A stretch of 10,784 bases of DNA from an uncultured Anaerolineales bacterium (lineage in GTDB: Bacteria; Chloroflexota; Anaerolineae; Anaerolineales; Villigracilaceae), in contig CALFXA010000107.1 of the NCBI GenBank assembly GCA_937928015.1, positions 1-10,784 on the forward strand, written 5' to 3'. Under the pieces are notes generated by a model, which was given only the letters and a program-made list of their open reading frames with translations, was not told where the DNA came from and did not search any database. This document shows, in pieces, positions 1 through 6,884 of the stretch (within the stretch, counting starts at the first letter, position 1; each line of letters starts with the position of its first letter). Made by a program: the position numbers and the translations under genes.

Positions 1-47
1 GACCACCGAGATCTACACTCTTTCCCTACACGACGCTCTTCCGATCT
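1..47 (+). other. Illumina TruSeq universal adapter (assembly contamination)
   Basis: Bases 1-47 match the Illumina TruSeq universal adapter/P5 sequence without its first 11 bases, and run through its final CTCTTCCGATCT. Genomic sequence begins at 48. The adapter is joined in frame to the truncated methyltransferase on the minus strand. There it encodes the artefactual tail IGRASCRERV followed by a stop at bases 13-15. The sequence should be trimmed and does not belong to the organism. Confidence 0.98.
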
Positions 48-963
48 TGAAGACGCCATTGTTCGCGCCCAGGTCCCAGATAACGGACGGCCCGACGCGC
101 GCCGTCCACTCACCCACCAACTGCTTCTTGTGCTCGAAGGCGGCGTCGGAGTAGTTGGTGATGTCGTAGTAGTTGCCCCATTCTGTGCCTGCGGGTTTCC
201 ACTCCAACTTCCTAACCGCCCCCTCCAGGCTCTCCAGCAAGCCCAGGAAGGCGTTTTGCGACATCTGGGCCTTAGAAGCATCCTGCTTGACGTCTGCGTC
301 GGCGTAGCGGGCCTGTGCGCCCGCGTGGACGTGGATATGAGTCAGGAGGCCAAAGTCGAGGCGGGTGCGGAAGGGCAGCAAGCGGCTGGCCAGGTCGAGC
401 GGGACGCCGTCGATGTAGACGCGCAGCAACTGATTCAGGCGCACATCCACCTGGGCCATCAGCGCCAGCGGGGCCAGGAAGTGCTGACAAAACTGGCGGT
501 AGGCGTCCCAGGTTTGGCCTTCTTTGTACAGGCCAAACGAGAGCGTGTCGATCAGGGTCGCCTTGCCGCGCACAAATTGGATGTTGTAGGCGCTGGCATC
601 CTTGAGCGACATACCCGCCTTGAGTGCGCGCTTCTGGATCGACAACGTCGCCAGGGCGGCGTCCTTCAACTGGCTGAACGACCACTCGTAGGGGTAGGAG
701 ATGAACGGGACACGCTCGGGCTGAATGACCTTGAACACAGACTCGGCCTGGGCTGGAGCTTGGTCCGCTTCGACGTGCGGAATCAGCAGCCCCGCCTTGA
801 CCAACCTGTTGTACAGGTCCGAGTCCATCAGGCGGGTGTACTCGTCCGCATAGGAGCGGTTGACCTGGCGCAACAGGACCCCATCACGGGTGAACAAAAA
901 CCCGCTGGGGTCCCGAAACGAGGCAGACAGTTGATGCGGCTCAGGCATCGGCGTTGTCATCAT
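48..963 (-). CDS. Class I SAM-dependent methyltransferase, NoeA-like (3' end missing)
   Basis: About 305 genuine residues are present; the reading frame then runs into adapter. The long N-terminal part contains RQVNRSYA, PFISYPYEWSFSQLKDAAL and KDASAYNIQF...LIDTLSF. These resemble the N-terminal region of proteins annotated as NoeA-like or class I SAM-dependent methyltransferases. The methyltransferase domain only begins at the very end: VIWDLGANNG (residues 294-303) is motif I, the glycine-rich SAM-binding loop, and the rest of the Rossmann domain is lost. The substrate is unknown. Starts at 963, 960 and 948 are all possible. All lie inside the 3' end of the upstream 59-residue gene, so translation is probably coupled, and no strong Shine-Dalgarno decides between them. 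Residues 122-139 (D-x4-N, then LID) have the spacing of a kinase/APH catalytic loop and metal-binding Asp, which suggests a degenerate kinase-like fold before the methyltransferase. That part is inference. Confidence 0.8.
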
Positions 964-1120
964 CCTGATCTACGGCCTGGTCCTTCTTGCCGAAGAGACT
1001 TTTGATCTTGCTCCAGGAGGCGCGCAGGGCAATTCCAATCGCCAGCAGGGATGCAATCAAGACCTGAATGATGATGCTGCCCGACCCGGGGTCGAGGTAA
1101 GGGGGAGGTGAGAATAACAT
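941..1120 (-). CDS. Small YLDPGSGS membrane protein, 59 aa
   Basis: An ATG at 1120-1118 opens a 59-residue frame that stops with TGA at 943-941. It starts 8 nt after the topA stop codon and overlaps the methyltransferase start by up to 23 nt, so it sits tightly in the operon. The protein has a short N-terminus ending in PYLDPGSGS (residues 7-15) and one hydrophobic helix (about 16-32, IIIQVLIASLLAIGIAL). A basic stretch follows (ASWSKIKSLFGKK, 34-46), then an acidic tail. This layout predicts a single-pass membrane protein with a cytoplasmic C-terminus. YLDPG(S/T)GS small proteins recur in bacteria near polysaccharide and envelope genes and next to similar methyltransferases, as I recall them; the function is not known. 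No clear Shine-Dalgarno is visible, so it probably depends on translation of topA. Confidence 0.85.
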   Translation of the reverse strand: MLFSPPPYLDPGSGSIIIQVLIASLLAIGIALRASWSKIKSLFGKKDQAVDQDDDNADA

Positions 1121-1128
1121 GGCTACTT

Positions 1129-3438
1129 CTATTCGACAGTCTCAGGAACGACTTCCTCCAAGAGGAAACTTTCCTGGCATTGAGTACATTGCGCCTCGCG
1201 TTTGTTGGCGATGACCAGCAGCCCACCGCATTTCGGGCAGGGACGGGCCAGCGGTTTCTTCCACGAGGTGAAATCGCAGTTGGGATAATTCAGGCAGCCA
1301 TAAAAGACGCGGCCCTTGCGGGTCTTGCGTTCCACCAGATCGCCGCCATCCTTCGGACAGGAGACACCGATCTTCTCCAGCCACGGCTCGGTATAGCGGC
1401 AGGTTGGGAATCCGCTGCATGAGATGAACTTGCCGTAACGTCCGTAGCGGATGACCAGGTCCCGCCCGCACTCGGGGCAGGCGCGGCCAATCGGCTCGGG
1501 TCCCGACTTGACGACGGGCATGTCGGCCTGGGCCTTTTGCACGTCGGCGGCGAAGGGCGTGTAGAATTCCTGCATGACCTCCGCCCAGTGAGCCTGGCCC
1601 TCGGCGATCTTATCGAGGTCCTCTTCCATGCGGGCGGTGAAGGACAGGTCCACCACATCGGAGAAATACTGGATCATCAAATCGTTGACCAGCATGCCCG
1701 TCTCGGTGGGAACCAGGCGCTTGTCGATACGTTCGACGTATCCGCGCGCCTGGATGGTCGAGAGTGTAGGCGCATACGTGGACGGGCGTCCGATGCCGTT
1801 CTCTTCGAGCGCAGCCACCAGCGAGGCCTCGCTAAAGCGCGGCGGCGGCTGGGTGAAATGCTGTTCAGGGATCAGGCGGACCAATTCCTGCTTTTGGCCC
1901 TCGGCCACATCCGCGGGGATACGGACGTTCTCTTCCTCGTCCTCGACCTTGGCATCCTCGTTCCTGGCCTCTTCGTACACAACCAGGAAACCTGGGAATT
2001 TGACCGCCGAGCCCGACGCACGCAGCAAATATTCATGCGCAGAGGTCTTGCCTGTCACTTCGACCTGCAGGGTGTCGTACACGGCGGCTTCCATTTGAGA
2101 GGCCACGAAGCGCTGCCAAATCAGGTTATAGAGCTTGTACATGGCGGGTTCGAGGAAGGCCTTGACCTTCTCGGGGTCGCGCATGGCCGAGGTCGGGCGG
2201 ATGGCCTCATGGGCCTCCTGCGCGCCTGCCGACTTGGTCTTATAGACAGGCGGTTCGGGCGGCAGATAATCGCTACCGTATTTGCCCGTCACATATTCGC
2301 GCGCCTCATTCTGTGCCAGCGTCGAGACGTTGGTTGAGTCGGTACGCATGTAGGTGATGAGACCCGTCGTGCCGCCATTGCCCACGTCCTGGCCTTCGTA
2401 CAGGCCCTGGGCCAATGCCATTGTCCGCTTGGCGGTGAAGCCCAGTTTGCGCGAGGCCTCCTGTTGCAGCGTGGACGTTGTAAACGGCGCAGACGGTCGG
2501 CGGCGGCGCTCTCCGCGCTTGACCTTGGTGATGTCGTAGGCTGCCGTCTCCATGTCAATGAGAAAAGGCTTGACCGCTTCCTCATTGGGCAGTTCGGGGT
2601 CCTTGTCGTCGATCTTGACCAGTTTGGCCAGGAAGGACTGCTTCAGGCCTTCGGGCTTGAACTCGGCGTGGATGGACCAATATTCGACAGGCACGAACAC
2701 ATCGATCTCGCGCTCGCGCTCGACGATCAGGCGCAGCGCCACCGATTGCACGCGTCCCGCCGACAGGCGACTGCGCACCTTCTCCCACAGGATCGGGCTG
2801 ATGCTGTACCCCACCAGACGGTCCAGCACGCGGCGGGCCTGCTGGGCGTTGACCAGGTTCATGTCGATCTCGCGCGGGTGCGCGAAGGCTTCGTTGATGG
2901 CAGGCTCGGTGATCTCATGGAAGACCACGCGTTTGGTGCGCTCAGGCTCGATCTCAGCGGCCTCCATCAGATGCCAGGAGATCGACTCGCCTTCGCGGTC
3001 GGGGTCGGTCGCCAGGTAGATTTCCGCGGCAGACTTGGCCAGCTTCTTGATTTCCTTGACGACTTCCTTCTTCTCGTTCGGGACACGATACTTCGGCTGG
3101 AAGTTATTCTCCACGTCCACGGAAAGCTGCGACTTCAATAGGTCGCGCACGTGCCCCACCGAGGCGCGGACCGTGTAGCCCCTGCCCAGGAAGCGGCCGA
3201 CTGTCTTGGCCTTGGCAGGCGACTCGACGATGACCAACTTGCCTTCTCGCGGCTTTTCCACCTTCTGCCTCTCGGGCGGAGTCAGCCCAGCGTGCGCGTC
3301 GGTCCTGCCCATGCGGAACAACTTGGTCCCGCACTCGGGGCATATACCGACGGTCACAGGCGAACCCTTGGCATTGAAAGACGCCACGGGATCTTTCATC
3401 TCCCGCTTGGTCTTGCACTTCATGCAATAAGCTTCCAA
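1129..3438 (-). CDS. topA: DNA topoisomerase I with N-terminal DUF5679-like zinc ribbon
   Basis: Complete, 769 residues. Type IA topoisomerases relax negative supercoils by cutting one strand through a tyrosyl-DNA intermediate. The TOPRIM domain shows KLVIVESPAKAKT (Glu72) and DPDREGE (145-151), the acidic Mg2+ site. SRLSAGRVQSVALRL (224-237) and the catalytic motif GLITYMRTDST (active-site Tyr363) follow. The C-terminus has three Topo_C zinc fingers at about 654-680, 694-721 and 734-754; the second reads CPKDGG, with Asp697 where Cys is usual. Residues 3-46 form an extra zinc ribbon (Cys5, Cys8, Cys33, Cys36) resembling DUF5679, which I recall as a Chloroflexota trait. The start is TTG at 3438: GGAGG lies 8 nt upstream, and starting at the ATG at 3423 would delete Cys5. 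The gene follows manC by 44 nt and precedes the 59-residue gene by 8 nt. Confidence 0.97.
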   Translation of the reverse strand: MEAYCMKCKTKREMKDPVASFNAKGSPVTVGICPECGTKLFRMGRTDAHAGLTPPERQKVEKPREGKLVIVESPAKAKTVGRFLGRGYTVRASVGHVRDLLKSQLSVDVENNFQPKYRVPNEKKEVVKEIKKLAKSAAEIYLATDPDREGESISWHLMEAAEIEPERTKRVVFHEITEPAINEAFAHPREIDMNLVNAQQARRVLDRLVGYSISPILWEKVRSRLSAGRVQSVALRLIVEREREIDVFVPVEYWSIHAEFKPEGLKQSFLAKLVKIDDKDPELPNEEAVKPFLIDMETAAYDITKVKRGERRRRPSAPFTTSTLQQEASRKLGFTAKRTMALAQGLYEGQDVGNGGTTGLITYMRTDSTNVSTLAQNEAREYVTGKYGSDYLPPEPPVYKTKSAGAQEAHEAIRPTSAMRDPEKVKAFLEPAMYKLYNLIWQRFVASQMEAAVYDTLQVEVTGKTSAHEYLLRASGSAVKFPGFLVVYEEARNEDAKVEDEEENVRIPADVAEGQKQELVRLIPEQHFTQPPPRFSEASLVAALEENGIGRPSTYAPTLSTIQARGYVERIDKRLVPTETGMLVNDLMIQYFSDVVDLSFTARMEEDLDKIAEGQAHWAEVMQEFYTPFAADVQKAQADMPVVKSGPEPIGRACPECGRDLVIRYGRYGKFISCSGFPTCRYTEPWLEKIGVSCPKDGGDLVERKTRKGRVFYGCLNYPNCDFTSWKKPLARPCPKCGGLLVIANKREAQCTQCQESFLLEEVVPETVE

Positions 3439-3446
3439 AACTCAAA

Positions 3447-3451
3447 CCTCC
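3447..3451 (-). promoter_or_regulatory. Ribosome binding site that sets the TTG start of topA
   Basis: The minus strand reads GGAGG followed by an 8-nt spacer and then TTG at 3438. This is the strongest Shine-Dalgarno near the gene. Together with the need to keep Cys5 of the zinc ribbon, it supports the TTG over the internal ATG at 3423. Confidence 0.8.
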
Positions 3452-3480
3452 AGGGAACCTGGCTTACCGATCCGTTCCCT
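3450..3480 (-). promoter_or_regulatory. Two mutually exclusive stem-loops before the topA RBS
   Basis: In the 44-nt gap after manC, the RNA can form either of two hairpins. One pairs AGGGAAC (3480-3474) with GTTCCCT (3458-3452) around a 15-nt loop and leaves the Shine-Dalgarno free. The other pairs CCAGG (3462-3458) with CCTGG (3454-3450) around a 3-nt loop; its last two Gs are the first two of the GGAGG, so it would partly block it. There is no U-tract, so it is not a rho-independent terminator. The regulatory role is inference; both stems are short. Confidence 0.35.
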
Positions 3481-3482
3481 CA

Positions 3483-4586
3483 TCATAAATATTGATGTAA
3501 TTCATTCTTTTTCAACGTATCCACCACGGCACGGACCTTCTGCGAATGATCCTTGTGGCAGACCAGTAACACGTCGCCGCTATCGACGATGATGACGTCG
3601 TGCAGGCCGATGGTCACGACCAGGCGTTCACTGCGGTTGCCGTAGACCAGGGAGTTGCGCGTGTCTTCGGCAATATGCTGGCCCGCAAAAACGATATTGC
3701 CGTCTTTGTCGGGCAGGAGCACATCGAAGAGTGAATCCCACGAACCGACATCGCTCCACTCCAGGCCGCCCGCGGGCAGCACCGCCACCTTTTCAGCATG
3801 TTCCATGATACCGTAGTCGATGGTCTCGTTCTTCAACCCAGGCCAAACCTTCTGGACCAGCTCATCCCGCTTGGGCGTCCGCCAGGCAGATTCGATCTGG
3901 CACAGCGATCCATACAGGTCGGGCATCAGGCGTTCGATCTCGGTCAGGATGGCACCCGCTTTCCAGACGAACATACCCGAGTTCCAGGAATGGTCGCCCG
4001 TGCTGAGCATGACGCGTGCCTGCTCTTCGGTGGGTTTCTCCCTGAAACGGGAGACGTGATACACGGGATAGATCACACGCTCGGAGATTGGCTCGCCGCG
4101 CTGAATATATCCGTAGCCCGTGCCTGGATAGGTGGGCGTGATGCCCAGGGTGACCAGATAATTCTTCTCGGCCACATCCACCGCCACACGGATCAGTAAA
4201 TGGAACAGGTCACGATTGCGGATGAAGTGGTCGGCGGGCAGGACCGCCATCACGGCCTCGGGGTCGCGCTGGCGCAGGGCGACAGCCGCCAATCCTACCA
4301 CCGAAGCGGTGCCGCGTGGAAGGGGTTCCATGAGGAAATTTTCGGCGGGGAGCTCGGGGGCCTGCTCCTGCAGGCTGGGCGCCTGGTCGGCCACGGTCAC
4401 CACCAGGATGCGCTCGGGGGGCAGCAGGCCCATCAAACGGTCCACGGTGGTTTGGAATAACGTGCGATGCTCCTCCAGCAGGGGAAGCATCTGTTTGGGA
4501 CGGTCACGCCGCGAGACAGGCCAAAGGCGGGTCCCGCCGCCGCCTGCCATGATCACCGCATAGGTGTGATCAAGGATATCGGTCAT
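3483..4586 (-). CDS. manC: Mannose-1-phosphate guanylyltransferase
   Basis: Complete, 367 residues. It transfers GMP from GTP to mannose-1-phosphate to give GDP-mannose, the donor for mannosylated glycans and the precursor of other GDP-sugars. The nucleotidyltransferase signature MAGGGGTRLWPVSRRDRPKQ covers residues 13-32, with Lys31 near the sugar-phosphate site. LPADHF (116-121), GTGYGYI (155-161), FREKP (181-185), WNSGMF (201-206) and WSDVGSW (277-283) follow in the usual family order. The length matches the short monofunctional type; there is no C-terminal type II phosphomannose isomerase cupin. The start overlaps the dprA stop as ATGA, with GGAG at 4597-4600 ten nt upstream, so the two genes are translationally coupled. 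Its place between dprA and topA splits a common pair, and function is not obviously shared with the neighbours. Confidence 0.95.
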   Translation of the reverse strand: MTDILDHTYAVIMAGGGGTRLWPVSRRDRPKQMLPLLEEHRTLFQTTVDRLMGLLPPERILVVTVADQAPSLQEQAPELPAENFLMEPLPRGTASVVGLAAVALRQRDPEAVMAVLPADHFIRNRDLFHLLIRVAVDVAEKNYLVTLGITPTYPGTGYGYIQRGEPISERVIYPVYHVSRFREKPTEEQARVMLSTGDHSWNSGMFVWKAGAILTEIERLMPDLYGSLCQIESAWRTPKRDELVQKVWPGLKNETIDYGIMEHAEKVAVLPAGGLEWSDVGSWDSLFDVLLPDKDGNIVFAGQHIAEDTRNSLVYGNRSERLVVTIGLHDVIIVDSGDVLLVCHKDHSQKVRAVVDTLKKNELHQYL

Positions 4587-5689
4587 GTAAGGTAATCTCC
4601 ATTCGCTTCACGGATCGAGACATAGTGCATTCCGCCAACCTGACGCACCATACCTTTAAGTTCCATCAGAGTAAGTGTAGCGGAGACTTTCTCAATTGGC
4701 AAGCCAGTCTGATTTCCCAGTTCGTCCACGTGGATGGGCTGCTCGCCCAGCGCGGCCAAGAGTTTCGCCTCGACCTCGTCGCCGGGCAGGATCTTGCGGG
4801 CGGCCTTGTGCTCGCCCATGCGCGTCAGGTTCAGGGCTTGCATCAGGTCGCTGGCGGTCAATAATGGCTGTGCGCCGTTCTGGATGAGCTTGTTGGTGCC
4901 CTTGCTCTGCGGAGCCAGGATGCTGCCAGGCACGGCGAAGATCTCGCGTCCCTGCTCGGCGGCGAATTCGGCGGTAATCAACGCGCCGCTGGTCTCGCCC
5001 GCCTCGATCACCACCACCGCCAGCGACAACCCCGAGATGATGCGGTTGCGCGGCGGAAAGTTCGAGGCGTCGGGCGGCGTGCCTGGCGCATAATCGCTGA
5101 CGACTGCGCCGCGTTCCATCATCTGTTCGGCCAGGGCGCGATGCTCGGGCGGATAGATGCGGTCCACGCCCGAACCGAGCACGCCGATGGTACGTCCGCC
5201 CGCCTTGAGCGCGGCCGTATGCGCCACCGCGTCCACACCGCGCGCCAATCCGCTGACCACGGTGATGCCGTTGGCAGCCAGGAAGGAGGCGATCTCCTCG
5301 GTCACCTGTCGGCCGTAGGGCGTGACCCGCCGCGTGCCAACAATCGCTACGGCAAACATATCGTCGGGCAGGTACTCGCCGCGCAGGTACAGCACAGGCG
5401 GCGGCTGGTCGATCTCGCGCAAGCGCGCGGGATACGACTCATCGTTCCAGGTCAGGATTTGGATGCCCTGTCGGGCAATCTGCTCGGAAATTTTTTCGAG
5501 GTCCACGTTTTCGCGCGCCTGGACAACGCGCTCGACCAATTTCGCCCCCAGGCCTGCCTCCGCCAAATCGGCGGGATTCGCCTTCCAGGCCGTTTCCAAA
5601 TCCCCAAAATGATGGATCAGCGCCTGCAAGCGCACAGCGCCAATCCCCTTGATCAACGTAAATCCGACCCAGTACCGTTTATCGTCCAT
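4583..5689 (-). CDS. dprA: DNA-processing protein DprA
   Basis: Complete, 368 residues. DprA binds incoming single-stranded DNA during natural transformation and loads RecA on it. Residues 10-60 resemble the N-terminal helix-hairpin-helix/SAM-like region (LIKGIGAVRLQALI). The Rossmann core carries AIVGTRRVTPYG (115-126), SGLARGVDAVAHTAAL (146-161), GSGVDRIYPPEH (172-183), FPPRNRIISGLS (211-222) and GETSGALITAEFA (231-243). GTNKLIQNGA (264-273) closes it. Residues 300-360 fit the C-terminal winged-helix domain. The only in-frame ATG near the expected N-terminus is at 5689. A possible AAGAGG ends just 1 nt before it, which is unusually close. The gene lies 30 nt after rimM and overlaps manC by 4 nt. 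DprA is widespread in bacteria, so its presence alone does not show competence. Confidence 0.96.
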   Translation of the reverse strand: MDDKRYWVGFTLIKGIGAVRLQALIHHFGDLETAWKANPADLAEAGLGAKLVERVVQARENVDLEKISEQIARQGIQILTWNDESYPARLREIDQPPPVLYLRGEYLPDDMFAVAIVGTRRVTPYGRQVTEEIASFLAANGITVVSGLARGVDAVAHTAALKAGGRTIGVLGSGVDRIYPPEHRALAEQMMERGAVVSDYAPGTPPDASNFPPRNRIISGLSLAVVVIEAGETSGALITAEFAAEQGREIFAVPGSILAPQSKGTNKLIQNGAQPLLTASDLMQALNLTRMGEHKAARKILPGDEVEAKLLAALGEQPIHVDELGNQTGLPIEKVSATLTLMELKGMVRQVGGMHYVSIREANGDYLT

Positions 5690-5719
5690 GCCTCTTGGTA
5701 GCGCGGAAGATTTTGTGCG

Positions 5720-6253
5720 CTACAGCCCCTCTAGCAAATGTACGCGAATGACTCCCGCCTCGGGCTGCACATCCAGGATGACGGATGGGATGGCCGGCAA
5801 CAGGGTTTCTTTGCCCGCTTCATCTTTCACGACGTACACGTCATTCGCGCCCGTTTCGAGAATCTCGGTCAGCGTGCCGAGCGGATGATCCGTCTCATCC
5901 ACCACCTTCAGGCCCAGCAGTTGATACTGGTAATATTTGCCTTCGGGCAACGGCGGCGCGTCCTTGGTCTTGATGAAGATCCAGGTGTTGCGATACTGTC
6001 CCGCCATCTCGGGTGTGTTCACCCCGCGCAGGCGGACCAGCAGGTTCTCGCCGTGCGGACGGACGGAGGCCAGCGTCATCGGCTTGTAGTCGTCACCCAC
6101 ATAGATCTTGCGTCCCGTGCGGAAGCGCTCGGGGAAGTCGGTGTGCAGGTCCATGAGAATCTCGCCGCTCACCCCGAACGGGCGGCGCAGAAATCCGATC
6201 ACCAAATATTCAGGCTCGCCGACTGGCGAGCCTGGAAGTTTCACATCAGCCAT
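5720..6253 (-). CDS. rimM: Ribosome maturation factor RimM
   Basis: Complete, 177 residues. RimM binds protein S19 and helps mature the 3' domain of 16S rRNA in the 30S subunit. The N-terminal RimM domain is seen as YLVIGFLRRPFGVSGEI (16-32) and the FPERF motif (40-44). The PRC-barrel domain starts near YYQYQLLGLKVVD (107-119) and includes GTLTEILETGANDVYVV (126-142), LLPAIPSVI and the closing VIRVHLLEGL. The ATG overlaps the khpA stop as TAATG, and no Shine-Dalgarno is needed or seen, so translation is probably re-initiated. The first 14 residues form a short extra tail before the domain. The rpsP-khpA-rimM order is conserved in many bacteria; here trmD and rplS, the usual next genes, are missing and dprA follows. 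Confidence 0.95.
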   Translation of the reverse strand: MADVKLPGSPVGEPEYLVIGFLRRPFGVSGEILMDLHTDFPERFRTGRKIYVGDDYKPMTLASVRPHGENLLVRLRGVNTPEMAGQYRNTWIFIKTKDAPPLPEGKYYQYQLLGLKVVDETDHPLGTLTEILETGANDVYVVKDEAGKETLLPAIPSVILDVQPEAGVIRVHLLEGL

Positions 6254-6486
6254 TAGGGTTCGACCACATCGAGCGTGACCTGCTTGCCTTCCCGCTCTGC
6301 CGCCACACGCAGGAGGGTGCGGATGGAGTTAGCCACCCTGCCGCTCTTGCCGATGACGCGCCCCATATCGTCCTTGGACACGCTGAGTTCGAGGCGGATG
6401 CGGTTTCCGTTGCCGTACTCCTGCACCTGCACCTCTTCGGGATGCTCCACGAGGGATTTGGCGATATATTCGATGAGTTCTTTCAT
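6253..6486 (-). CDS. khpA: KH-domain RNA-binding protein KhpA
   Basis: The protein is 77 residues from the ATG at 6486: MKELIEYIAKSLVEHPEEV..., the usual KhpA N-terminus and length. The KH GxxG loop is GKSG (46-49) within GRVIGKSGRVANSIRTLL. KhpA (YlqC family) is a small RNA-binding protein that acts with KhpB/Jag in some Gram-positives; here it sits between rpsP and rimM as in many genomes. A longer reading from a GTG at 6525 would add 13 residues (MRRVISALILHKA). I reject that because the GTG lies inside the arm of a strong stem-loop and the extra residues do not fit the family. No good Shine-Dalgarno precedes 6486. The stop overlaps the rimM start. Confidence 0.93.
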   Translation of the reverse strand: MKELIEYIAKSLVEHPEEVQVQEYGNGNRIRLELSVSKDDMGRVIGKSGRVANSIRTLLRVAAEREGKQVTLDVVEP

Positions 6487-6499
6487 GGCTTTATGTAGA

Positions 6500-6529
6500 A
6501 TCAGTGCGGAAATCACTCTCCGCACTGAT
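6500..6529 (-). promoter_or_regulatory. Strong 11-bp stem-loop between rpsP and khpA
   Basis: A perfect 11-bp inverted repeat (ATCAGTGCGGA at 6500-6510 against TCCGCACTGAT at 6519-6529) encloses an 8-nt loop. It starts 10 nt after the rpsP stop and ends 13 nt before the khpA ATG. No U-run follows on the transcribed strand, so it is unlikely to be a full terminator. A role in mRNA stability or processing, letting rpsP be expressed above the downstream genes, is the simplest inference. Confidence 0.75.
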
Positions 6530-6539
6530 CATGAGTCAA

Positions 6540-6884
6540 TTAGTCCTTGCGGGTGCGGACGGGAGCAGCGCGCTTGGCAGCGGCGGCTTCGGCCTCGGCC
6601 ACGAGGGTTTCGACGGCTTCGCCCTTCTTGAAGCGGTCGAAGCGATCCAGCGTACCAGCTGACTTGAAGACCTTTTCCACGGATTCGGTCGGCAGGGCGC
6701 CGTTCTTCATCCAGTGATACACGCGGTCTTCCTTGAGCGTGATGGTGGCCGGCTCAGTGCGCGGGTTGTAGAAGCCCAGGATTTCCAGGAAACGGCCATC
6801 GCGCGGGGCTTCCTTGTCCGCGGCGACGATGCGGTAAGAGGGCTGGCCCTTGAGACCGACACGGCGTAAACGAATACGTACCAT
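6540..6884 (-). CDS. rpsP: 30S ribosomal protein bS16
   Basis: Complete, 114 residues. bS16 binds 16S rRNA early in 30S assembly. The signature MVRIRLRRVGLKGQPSYRIVAADKEAPRDGR (residues 1-31) and LEILGFYNP (33-41) are typical, followed by the conserved helix region up to about residue 80. The last 25-30 residues (ETLVAEAEAAAAKRAAPVRTRKD) are an Ala/Lys/Arg-rich tail that makes it longer than the usual 80-90 residues; such tails are common and variable. The ATG at 6884 has AAGGAG 10 nt upstream. It is the first gene of the rpsP-khpA-rimM-dprA-manC-topA run, with its own promoter just after the histidine kinase gene. Confidence 0.97.
   Translation of the reverse strand: MVRIRLRRVGLKGQPSYRIVAADKEAPRDGRFLEILGFYNPRTEPATITLKEDRVYHWMKNGALPTESVEKVFKSAGTLDRFDRFKKGEAVETLVAEAEAAAAKRAAPVRTRKD

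Noticed and set aside
13..47. IGRASCRERV as a genuine protein tail
   Set aside because: It is the translation of the Illumina adapter.
130..1005. Plus-strand open frame of 291 codons
   Set aside because: It lies antisense to the methyltransferase and the small membrane protein, its protein is Gly/Val/Gln-rich with no family motifs, and it starts next to adapter. It is a high-GC shadow frame.
3450..3480. Rho-independent terminator between manC and topA
   Set aside because: The stems are short, no U-run follows, and the structure leads straight into the topA Shine-Dalgarno.
6487..6525. GTG at 6525 as start of KhpA
   Set aside because: It would add 13 atypical residues and lies within a strong stem-loop; the ATG at 6486 gives the normal length and N-terminus.
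6500..6529. Rho-independent terminator after rpsP
   Set aside because: The stem is strong but is followed by UUCUACAUAAAG rather than a U-tract, and khpA starts 13 nt later.
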